This document shows, one piece after another, positions 27,193 to 35,531 of a stretch of DNA of 64,000 bases. Under the pieces are notes generated by a model. It was given only the letters and a program-made list of their open reading frames with translations, had not been told where the DNA came from and searched no databases. The stretch's first letter is position 1; each line of letters begins with the position of its first letter. The DNA comes from Lewinellaceae bacterium. GTDB taxonomy: Bacteria > Bacteroidota > Bacteroidia > Chitinophagales > Saprospiraceae. The stretch is from positions 1 through 64,000 of the forward strand of contig JACJXW010000006.1 in NCBI GenBank assembly GCA_020636405.1. Direction: 5' to 3'. The position numbers were made by a program, and so were the translations under genes.

Positions 27193-27345
27193 TATGCGTG
27201 AACCTGGCATATTTGCTAAAAGCGAAAAGATAAAGGCAAAACTTTGAAAATATACAAGAAGAAAAAGCGGAAGGTTCGGCCGGAATGGAAAAAAACACAA
27301 GAGGAAGGCTGAAAATTGATAGCCTGGCCACCAAACGAGTGCTGA

Positions 27346-27403
27346 ATGTCCGGGTTTTAGCCTGATATGTCCGGATTTTGGCGTCCCCCTGCCCCCATCT
27401 TTG
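27346..27403 (+). promoter_or_regulatory. 21 bp-spaced direct repeat and -7-like element upstream of adhesin 2
   Basis: ATGTCCGGGTTTT (27346-27358) and ATGTCCGGATTTT (27367-27379) match at 12 of 13 bases, exactly 21 bp apart. CATCTTTG (27396-27403), one base from the TAnnTTTG consensus, follows 16 bp later. The layout mirrors the promoter behind HTCS1. It drives toward the 39-residue ORF and adhesin 2 and is a probable HTCS3 site (inference). Confidence 0.55.
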
Positions 27404-27446
27404 CAGTGACAACCAACAGAACTTTTCACTACAAAGTATTTTAATC

Positions 27447-27566
27447 ATGCAAACAGAAAACACAGCTCAAACTAAACTGCAAAAGGGCCTGGCCTGCGCG
27501 GCCTGCCTTGGTTTTTTTCCCTTGCTCTATCTGATAGGGAGTATGGTAATGGCATTCTTTGGCTGA
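27447..27566 (+). CDS. Possible 39-residue membrane peptide upstream of adhesin 2
   Basis: The product starts MQTENTAQTKLQKGLACAAC and continues with a single hydrophobic helix (GFFPLLYLIGSMVMAFFG). I use ATG 27447 because the longer frame (from 27378) would begin before the likely transcription start after 27403. It lies 41 bp before adhesin 2 on the same strand, so the two should share a transcript. The hydrophilic N-terminus plus one membrane helix could be a small membrane-bound regulator or accessory protein. I recognise no family. Confidence 0.45.
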   Translation: MQTENTAQTKLQKGLACAACLGFFPLLYLIGSMVMAFFG

Positions 27567-27607
27567 GCGCTTAATTGTTTTTACTTAGCTAACAAATTTT
27601 AATCCAC

Positions 27608-30600
27608 ATGAACTTGAAAAATTCCCTTCATCGGCCATTCTTTGTGCTATCTCTACTGGGTATGCTAACGCTCGGCCAGCTCACGGCCCAGTCCAGCCTC
27701 TCTACCTCCCAGTACCCCACGCGGATAGATTACCAAAGTGGGACGGATTACACCGATTATATCATCCCCAATGTGGGCGGGTCTATTTCCTTCACCCTGA
27801 ACGGGGGGGATGGCGGCCGCCGGAGGGTGCCGGACCTATGCACCAGGAAGGGAGGGCAAGGTGCAACGGTGCAGGCCACCTTTTTCATTGGCCCCGGAGC
27901 AGGACAGCTGGCGCCGGGCGGGCGCTTGCGTTTTATTCCGGGTGAGCGGGGAGAAAGTCGGGGTGGTAACGGAGTTTATGGCGCCGGAGGCGGTGGTGGC
28001 TCTGGTCTGCTATACACCACGGCGAGCGACCCCAGTACCTTAAGCAATCTCCCATCTCTTGACTTTGCGGACGCCGGTACTTCCTGGGTCATTCTGGCGG
28101 TAGCCGGCGGTGGCGGCGGCGCCGGGCTGAGTGGTGTTTGTGATGGAAATGCCGGTCGTGGTGGCGTAACGACGGAAGATGGAGGCGGGATAAATGGCGG
28201 TGTGGACGGAAATGGTGGTAACACTAATGGTAATGGTGGCTTTTGCGGTGGTGGTGGTTACAGTACCAGGGGAGGAGGCGGGGAAATCAATGCCGGGGCA
28301 GGTAGAGTCTCTGGTGGCGTGGGTGGCTTTTTGGGTGGCGATGGTGTTTTTGGGGGGTATGGCTATGGTGGAGGCGGTGGCGGAGATGATCTTTCCGGCG
28401 GCGGCGGCGGCGGCGGTGGCTTTTCCGGTGGCGGCGGCGGCGGCGGTGATCTTTTTAACCCTAACGGCGGCTATGGCGGCGGCAGCTTCGTCAATGCAGC
28501 GGCCTCAAGTAGCGCCAAACAGGGCGGCGGCCGCACGAATAACCCCCGCAGCGGTTATATCGAATACGTCATTGAGGATTCCGAGTCCCCCGTAGCTGTC
28601 TGTCAGCCCGTGAACGTAGAACTGGATGCCGACGGTATGGCTACCGTCTATCCCGCTGACGTAGATGGCGGCAGCTACGATCCCAACGGCGATGATGCCG
28701 CTCTGGAGCGGGTTTTTGTCGGGTTTACCACTACTTCCTCAGGAGGCTTTATTCTTGTAGAGTCCGATGAGCTAAATTTTGCTTGTTCAGATGTTGGGCC
28801 TATTGAAAACACCTTTTTGTGGTTGCGCGTAAGGGATGCGCAAGGCCTGGAAGGTTATTGCTCGGTGTCCCTGAATATTGAGGACAACAGCCCGCCTACG
28901 GCGCTTTGTCAACCGAGTATTACGCTCTTTCCGGATGAAACGGGTACCGTTTCCCTTACGCCGGCGGATCTGGACGACGGCTCCTTTGATAATTGCGGGA
29001 TTACCAGCCGGTCGATCAGCCAGACGACGTTCACTTGTTCCGACATCGGCACCTATTCGGTTACCCTGACCGTGGGGGATGCCGAAGAAAACTACGCCAC
29101 CTGCACCACGGAAGTCATGGTGAAGGCGTACGAGCTGGACTGCCCGGATGATTTTTGTGTCAGCATTCCGCCGGGCCAAACGGAGGCCTACGTCGATCTT
29201 TCTTTCCCTGTCGGCGCCTTCACCTGCGGCTATTTTGTAGAAAGCAGGATAGAATGTGCAGGTTGTGGGACCTCCGACTTTACAACGACGGATAAAAGCG
29301 GCTACTACGGCCCCGGCGAATATAGGTTGCGATCCAGGGTGTTACGTGGACCCAATGCGGTCACGGATCTTTGTGTTGTTAATTTCCGGGTAGCACCCAA
29401 TGAGGCTGATTATGACTTTACCTGTCCACCCGATTTTGTGGTGGATATTCCTGATAATAGCTGCGAAGCTTACGTGCAGATGCCGGAGCCGGCCGGTGAG
29501 ATTCCCTGTGGATTTGAAATAAGCAGCCGTATTGGCGGGGCGGTGAGTATTCCATTTTCATCGGAGGATAAAAGCGGGCTGTACGGACCGGGGGAGTACA
29601 CCCTCTCTTGGCGTCTGTCAGAAAATAACCAAATATCGGATGTCTGCATTACGAACTTTTCCGTCAGGGGCGATGAGATCCTGCCAACGGTAATTTGTCC
29701 GACAACGGTCGTGCAGTTGGATGAAAACGGCTCAGGCCTGCTGGCAGCCAATGCCCTGGCCGGCCTTTCCACTGATAACTGTGCCATACAAAGTGAAACC
29801 AGCCCGGAAATACTTTTTGACTGTGACGACCTGGGTACCCAATGGGTAACCTTAACCGTGGTGGATGAACATGGTAATGAGAACACGCGCGATTGTGAAG
29901 TAAGTGTGGAGGAAGAAGTCCCGCCTACAGCCCTTTGTCAGGATATCACGGTGCAACTGGGTGTCGACGGCACGGTCAGCATAACCGCCGGAATGGTCGA
30001 CAATGGCTCTTCCAGTGTCTGCGGCATTCAATCCCGGGTGCTGGATAAAAGTTCCTTTTCCTGTCCTGACGCAGGTCCGAATATGGTGACCCTGACGGTC
30101 ACGAATGCTGCCGGACAAGAAAGTAGCTGCAACGCCACCGTCACCGTAGAGAACAACGTTCCTCCCACCGCAAAGTGTAAGTTCGTAGCTACCAACTTTA
30201 ATGAAGATGGAATCGCAACCATAGCCCCCCTACAAGTCAATAATAAATCGGTAGATGCTTGTGGAGTTCTGATTCCTACGGAAGCTCTTTCTTTGGATGA
30301 GGATACGTTTCTGGCTACGGATGGAACCGAACCCCGTACGGTCACCCTTACGGTTACGGATATCAGAGGAAATACCGATCAATGTACGGCAACTGTCTAT
30401 TTTAATGACAATGTAGATCCGGTGTGCAGAAACATCAGCGCCCTGACGATTTACCTGGATGAAACGGGCGCCTATGAGCTTTTTCCGGAAGAATTGGATA
30501 ATGGTTCCTCCGATAATACCGGGATAATCAATTTTACCTTTGCCGATGGAGACGTACCTCAGGAAAGCTATCTCATAACCTGTGGTCAAAACTTTCCTTT

Positions 30601-32647
30601 TGCCTTTTTGAGGGTGACGGATGGGAATGAAAATGAAGATATCTGTAATGCCACTGTACTAACCATACGGGATGCCATCCCTCCGGTGGCCCGTTGCCGG
30701 GACGTGACGGTGCAGCTGGACGCTAACGGCAACGGCTCGACGACGGCCCTGGCGGTGGATAACGGCTCCACGGATGCCTGTGGTATTGAGGCCTACGAGC
30801 TGAGCCGCACGGCCTTCACCTGCACGGACGTGGGTGATGTAGCGGTCGTACTGACGGTCACAGACGTCAATGACAACCCGTCGACTTGTAATGCGACGGT
30901 AACGGTAGAAGATAACGTGCCGCCGGTAGCGCACTGCCAGGACGTGACGGTGCAGCTGGACGGTGACGGCGCGGGCTCAACCACGGCCGCGGCGGTGAAC
31001 GACGGCTCCACGGACGCCTGCGGCCTTGCGAACCTGTCCCTGGATCAAACGGATTTCGACTGCTCGCAGGTGGGGAGCAACACCGTAACGCTGACGGTAA
31101 CGGACGTGAACGGCAATACGGCTGCCTGCCCGGCGAAGGTAACCGTTGTGGATAGCGAAGCGCCAGCCATCACCTGCCCAGCGAACATTGTTGTGGGCGC
31201 CGATCCCGGACAGTGCAGCGCTGTGGTGGCCTACACGGTCAACTTTACCGATAACTGCCTCGGCGGAAGCATCAACCAAACGGCCGGCCTGGGTAGCGGG
31301 GCTGCCTTCCCGATCGGAACCACTACCGAATCTTACACCGCTACGGATGCCGCCGGCCTTATGTCCCATTGCTCCTTTACCATAGCGGTCAACGATACCG
31401 AAGCCCCGGTGGCCCGCTGCCGCAACCGCACTATCGAGCTGAACGCCAGCGGTTCGGCCACCCTCACCCCCGCCCAGGTCAACAACGGCAGCAGCGACAA
31501 CTGTAGCCTGCCCGGCCTGAGCCTGAACCGGACGAGCTTCACCTGCGCCGACGTGGGCATGCGCACCGTGCTGCTCACCGCCACCGACGGGGCCGGCAAC
31601 AGCCACAGTTGCGTGTCTACGGTGATCGTCCAGGACAATACCGATCCAGATGCCCTTTGCCAGAATACTACCATACAGCTCGACGCTACGGGAAATGCTT
31701 CCATCACTCCGGATGATGTGGACGGGGGCTCCACCGACGCTTGCGGCATCGGCGGCCGCGCCCTCAGCCGCACGGCCTTCACCTGCGCGGACCTGCTGGG
31801 CCCGCGGGCCGTCACCCTTACCGTCACCGACGCCAACTACAATACCGCCAGCTGCACGGCCAGCGTCTGGGTGCGCGACGACGTCTTCGGCGCCTGCCCC
31901 GACCCCTGTCCCAACGACCCCGATGACGACATCGACGGCGACGGCATTTGCGGCGATGTGGACAATTGCCCCACGGCCTTCAACCCCGGCCAGGAAGACC
32001 TCGACCAGGACGGCCTGGGCCTGGCTTGCGACCCGGAGGTTTGCATCAACACCGTGGTAAGCGGCCTGAATGCTTACGTCAATGGGCTAAGCGCCAATTC
32101 CAGGGTCAAACGTACCATTACCTCGAGGTTGAGCCTGGCGGACAGCAAGTTCTGTTCCGGAAGCAGCACAGGTACGGTCATCGCTGCTCTGGACAACGTC
32201 GTTACCTATGTGCAATACCGGAGCGGTAGTGCCATCCCATCCGCCGCCGCCGACTATATCATCGCTCAGGTAAACGGCCTGGCCGATGCGCTGGGAGCCG
32301 GCGTGGTGGTTTGTTGTACGGCGCCTGCCGCCATGCCTGCCGGCCCGGGCCAGGGGGCGGAGCCGGCGGAAGCCTATCTTCACCTGGACGCCAGCCCCAA
32401 CCCGTTCAGCGAGCAGGTGGCCTTGCAGTTCTACCTGCCGGAAGGCGGCCTGGCCACGCTGGAGGTGTTCAACCTCAACGGGCAAAGGGTTGCAGCGCTG
32501 ATTTCCGGCGATATGGATGCCGGGCGGCAGGAATATATCTGGGACGGCGCGGATGCCCGCGGACAACAGCTGAGCCCGGGCGTGTATATGGTGCGGTTGC
32601 GCACGCAGCGCGAATCTGTCACAAGGAAGCTGAGTTTGGTGCGGTAG
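27608..32647 (+). CDS. Adhesin 2: giant glycine-rich T9SS surface protein with HYR and TSP3 domains
   Basis: The 1679-residue protein has a signal peptide (about 1-28), a long glycine-rich region (about 60-315, runs such as GGGGGGGFSGGGGGGG) resembling the glycine-rich fold known from ALK-type receptors, and roughly eleven Ig/HYR-like repeats, each with a VARCRDVTVQLDANGNGS-type first strand and a TCxDVGxxxVxLTVTD-type last strand (about 320-1420). One is a canonical HYR domain (about 1190-1265, CPANIVVGADPGQCSAVVAY). A TSP3 calcium segment, a helical region and a T9SS sorting domain (about 1595-1679) follow. It should be exported and anchored at the surface. GGC runs at 28396-28446 could vary in length without frameshift. 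Its stop lies 11 bp before the left end of the tandem array. Confidence 0.92.
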   Translation: MNLKNSLHRPFFVLSLLGMLTLGQLTAQSSLSTSQYPTRIDYQSGTDYTDYIIPNVGGSISFTLNGGDGGRRRVPDLCTRKGGQGATVQATFFIGPGAGQLAPGGRLRFIPGERGESRGGNGVYGAGGGGGSGLLYTTASDPSTLSNLPSLDFADAGTSWVILAVAGGGGGAGLSGVCDGNAGRGGVTTEDGGGINGGVDGNGGNTNGNGGFCGGGGYSTRGGGGEINAGAGRVSGGVGGFLGGDGVFGGYGYGGGGGGDDLSGGGGGGGGFSGGGGGGGDLFNPNGGYGGGSFVNAAASSSAKQGGGRTNNPRSGYIEYVIEDSESPVAVCQPVNVELDADGMATVYPADVDGGSYDPNGDDAALERVFVGFTTTSSGGFILVESDELNFACSDVGPIENTFLWLRVRDAQGLEGYCSVSLNIEDNSPPTALCQPSITLFPDETGTVSLTPADLDDGSFDNCGITSRSISQTTFTCSDIGTYSVTLTVGDAEENYATCTTEVMVKAYELDCPDDFCVSIPPGQTEAYVDLSFPVGAFTCGYFVESRIECAGCGTSDFTTTDKSGYYGPGEYRLRSRVLRGPNAVTDLCVVNFRVAPNEADYDFTCPPDFVVDIPDNSCEAYVQMPEPAGEIPCGFEISSRIGGAVSIPFSSEDKSGLYGPGEYTLSWRLSENNQISDVCITNFSVRGDEILPTVICPTTVVQLDENGSGLLAANALAGLSTDNCAIQSETSPEILFDCDDLGTQWVTLTVVDEHGNENTRDCEVSVEEEVPPTALCQDITVQLGVDGTVSITAGMVDNGSSSVCGIQSRVLDKSSFSCPDAGPNMVTLTVTNAAGQESSCNATVTVENNVPPTAKCKFVATNFNEDGIATIAPLQVNNKSVDACGVLIPTEALSLDEDTFLATDGTEPRTVTLTVTDIRGNTDQCTATVYFNDNVDPVCRNISALTIYLDETGAYELFPEELDNGSSDNTGIINFTFADGDVPQESYLITCGQNFPFAFLRVTDGNENEDICNATVLTIRDAIPPVARCRDVTVQLDANGNGSTTALAVDNGSTDACGIEAYELSRTAFTCTDVGDVAVVLTVTDVNDNPSTCNATVTVEDNVPPVAHCQDVTVQLDGDGAGSTTAAAVNDGSTDACGLANLSLDQTDFDCSQVGSNTVTLTVTDVNGNTAACPAKVTVVDSEAPAITCPANIVVGADPGQCSAVVAYTVNFTDNCLGGSINQTAGLGSGAAFPIGTTTESYTATDAAGLMSHCSFTIAVNDTEAPVARCRNRTIELNASGSATLTPAQVNNGSSDNCSLPGLSLNRTSFTCADVGMRTVLLTATDGAGNSHSCVSTVIVQDNTDPDALCQNTTIQLDATGNASITPDDVDGGSTDACGIGGRALSRTAFTCADLLGPRAVTLTVTDANYNTASCTASVWVRDDVFGACPDPCPNDPDDDIDGDGICGDVDNCPTAFNPGQEDLDQDGLGLACDPEVCINTVVSGLNAYVNGLSANSRVKRTITSRLSLADSKFCSGSSTGTVIAALDNVVTYVQYRSGSAIPSAAADYIIAQVNGLADALGAGVVVCCTAPAAMPAGPGQGAEPAEAYLHLDASPNPFSEQVALQFYLPEGGLATLEVFNLNGQRVAALISGDMDAGRQEYIWDGADARGQQLSPGVYMVRLRTQRESVTRKLSLVR
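31406..32353 (+). repeat. Block nearly identical to adhesin 1, copy in adhesin 2
   Basis: Partner of 21543-22490, same orientation, about 9.9 kb away. It is gap-free over 948 bp. The reading frame and domain borders coincide in both genes. Confidence 0.9.
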
Positions 32648-32658
32648 GGTTAACGGGA

Positions 32659-32683
32659 AACATGAGTCATGCGAATCAGGGGC
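32659..32683 (+). repeat. Left inverted end of the tandem array
   Basis: The first 21 bases, reading inward, are AACATGAGTCATGCGAATCAG. The full 25 bp match the reverse complement of 35485-35509 with one difference. This lies 11 bp after the adhesin 2 stop. Confidence 0.9.
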
Positions 32684-35484
32684 CAAAGAGCCCTGAAAGG
32701 GCCGGAAGGCAGACAGCTTATACGATACTTTTGATACGGAGGAATGTGCGATTTTTGACGTGCGATGTGCGATTTTTGATGGGGCCCTTTGGGAACAGCC
32801 CTTTCGCCCGCCCTACATCGAAAATCAAACATCATAAATCAAACATCAAAAATCAAAAGAGCTTGCCGGATCCCTGCCTCCATCAGCCGCCATTTAGCCT
32901 CTGATTCGCATAAGTCATGCGTATCAGAGGTTAAAAAGAGCCATGAACGGTTCGGGTTAGAAAAAATCAGCCGGAGGATGCGGCACTTTTGATACGGAGG
33001 AATGTGCGATTTTTGACGTGCGATGTGCGATTTTTGATGGGGCTCTTTGGGAGCAGCCCTTTCGCCCGCCCTACATCGAAAATCAAACATCATAAATCAA
33101 ACATCATAAATCAAAAGAGCTTGCCGGATCCCTGCCTCCATCAGCCGCCCTTTAGCCTCTGATTCGCATAAGTCATGCGTATCAGAGGTTAAAAAGAGCC
33201 ATGAACGGTTCGGGTTAGAAAAAATCAGCCGGAGGATGCGGCACTTTTGATACGGAGGAGAATGTGCGATTTTTGACGTGCGATGTGCGATTTTTGATGG
33301 GGCTCTTTGGGAGCAGCCCTTTCGCCCGCCCTACATCGAAAATCAAACATCATAAATCAAACATCAAAAATCAAAAGAGCTTGCCGGATCCCTGCCTCCA
33401 TCAGCCGCCCTTTAGCCTCTGATTCGCATAAGTCATGCGTATCAGAGGTTAAAAAGAGCCATGAACGGTTCGGGTTAGAAAAAATCAGCCGGAGGATGCG
33501 GCACTTTTGATACGGAGGAATGTGCGATTTTTGACGTGCGATGTGCGATTTTTGATGGGGCTCTTTAGGAGCAGCCCTTTCGCCCGCCCTACATCGAAAA
33601 TCAAACATCATAAATCAAACATCAAAAATCAAAAGAGCTTGCCGGATCCCTGCCTCCATCAGCCGCCCTTTAGCCTCTGATTCGCATAAGTCATGCGTAT
33701 CAGAGGTTAAAAAGAGCCATGAACGGTTCGGGTTAGAAAAAATCAGCCGGAGGATGCGGCACTTTTGATACGGAGGAATGTGCGATTTTTGACGTGCGAT
33801 GTGCGATTTTTGATGGGGCTCTTTGGGAGCAGCCCTTTCGCCCGCCCTACATCGAAAATCAAACATCATAAATCAAACATCAAAAATCAAAAGAGCTTGC
33901 CGGATCCCTGCCTCCATCAGCCGCCATTTAGCCTCTGATTCGCATAAGTCATGCGTATCAGAGGTTAAAAAGAGCCATGAACGGTTCGGGTTAGAAAAAA
34001 TCAGCCGGAGGATGCGGCACTTTTGATACGGAGGAGAATGTGCGATTTTTGACGTGCGATGTGCGATTTTTGATGGGGCTCTTTGGGAGCAGCCCTTTCG
34101 CCCGCCCTACATCGAAAATCAAACATCATAAATCAAACATCAAAAATCAAAAGAGCTTGCCGGATCCCTGCCTCCATCGGCCGCCATTTAGCCTCTGATT
34201 CGCATAAGTCATGCGTATCAGAGGTTAAAAAGAGCCATGAACGGTTCGGGTTAGAAAAAATCAGCCGGAGGATGCGGCACTTTTGATACGGAGGAATGTG
34301 CGATTTTTGACGTGCGATGTGCGATTTTTGATGGGGCTCTTTAGGAGCAGCCCTTTCGCCCGCCCTACATCGAAAATCAAACATCATAAATCAAACATCA
34401 TAAATCAAAAGAGCTTGCCGGATCCCTGCCTCCATCAGCCGCCATTTAGCCTCTGATTCGCATAAGTCATGCGTATCAGAGGTTAAAAAGAGCCATGAAC
34501 GGTTCGGGTTAGAAAAAATCAGCCGGAGGATGCGGCACTTTTGATACGGAGGAGAATGTGCGATTTTTGACGTGCGATGTGCGATTTTTGATGGGGCTCT
34601 TTAGGAGCAGCCCTTTCGCCCGCCCTACATCGAAAATCAAACATCATAAATCAAACATCAAAAATCAAAAGAGCTTGCCGGATCCCTGCCTCCATCAGCC
34701 GCCATTTAGCCTCTGATTCGCATAAGTCATGCGTATCAGAGGTTAAAAAGAGCCATGAACGGTTCGGGTTAGAAAAAATCAGCCGGAGGATGCGGCACTT
34801 TTGATACGGAGGAGAATGTGCGATTTTTGACGTGCGATGTGCGATTTTTGATGGGGCTCTTTGGGAGCAGCCCTTTCGCCCGCCCTACATCGAAAATCAA
34901 ACATCATAAATCAAACATCAAAAATCAAAAGAGCTTGCCGGATCCCTGCCTCCATCAGCCGCCATTTAGCCTCTGATTCGCATAAGTCATGCGTATCAGA
35001 GGTTAAAAAGAGCCATGAACGGTTCGGGTTAGAAAAAATCAGCCGGAGGATGCGGCACTTTTGATACGGAGGAATGTGCGATTTTTGACGTGCGATGTGC
35101 GATTTTTGATGGGGCTCTTTGGGAGCAGCCCTTTCGCCCGCCCTACATCGAAAATCAAACATCAAAAATCAAACATCAAAAATCAAAAGAGCTTGCCGGA
35201 TCCCTGCCTCCATCAGCCGCCATTTAGCCTCTGATTCGCATAAGTCATGCGTATCAGAGGTTAAAAAGAGCCATGAACGGTTCGGGTTAGAAAAAATCAG
35301 CCGGAGGATGCGGCACTTTTGATACGGAGGAATGTGCGATTTTTGACGTGCGATGTGCGATTTTTGATGGGGCTCTTTGGGAGCAGCCCTTTCGCCCGCC
35401 CTACATCGAAAATCAAACATCAAAAATCAAACATCAAAAATCAAAAGAGCTTGCCGGATCCCTGCCTCCATCAGCCGCCATTTA

Positions 35485-35509
35485 GCCTCTGATTCGCATG
35501 ACTCATGTT
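35485..35509 (-). repeat. Right inverted end of the tandem array
   Basis: Mirror of 32659-32683. It lies 22 bp after the stop of the haloperoxidase-like gene, so each flanking gene runs into the same motif in the same orientation. Confidence 0.9.
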
Positions 35510-35531
35510 AGCCGGTGAAGGCCTCCTAAAC

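Larger units (their letters stand above)
32659..35509. repeat. Tandem array of 11 units of 258/260 bp between inverted ends
   Basis: Units restart at GCGGCAC at 32980, 33238, 33498, 33756, 34014, 34274, 34532, 34792, 35052 and 35310, preceded by one diverged unit from about 32720. Each unit holds a heptamer tract of GTGCGAT/TTTTGAC units, a GC-rich spacer, a complementary-looking heptamer tract of AAAATCA/AACATCA units, and a junction hairpin CCTCTGATTCGCAT-AAGTC-ATGCGTATCAGAGG with 13 of 14 pairs. The 2 bp length difference is GGAATG versus GGAGAATG. Units are otherwise almost identical. The array occupies the whole gap between two convergent genes. Short ORFs of 67 and 84 codons recur in it but look incidental. 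It is not a CRISPR array. Confidence 0.97.

Noticed and set aside
27193..27429. N-terminal extension of HTCS3 to Met 27429
   Set aside because: It would place coding sequence over the divergent promoter and the 21 bp repeat and would bury the signal peptide at residue 80.
12885..32647. Polysaccharide utilisation locus
   Set aside because: Despite two HTCS regulators there is no SusC, SusD, glycoside hydrolase, lyase or sulfatase in the window. The beta-helix regions of adhesin 1 look structural, without catalytic motifs.
32789..35423. Repeated 67-codon (+) and 84-codon (-) ORFs in the tandem array
   Set aside because: They recur only because the DNA recurs, read through the hairpin and heptamer tracts, have unlike-protein composition, and lie in both strands at once. 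Not called as genes.
32659..35509. CRISPR array or integron cassette array
   Set aside because: The unit is 258-260 bp with no unique spacers and no cas genes. The junction hairpin lacks the paired RYYYAAC/GTTRRRY cores of attC, and no integrase is present.
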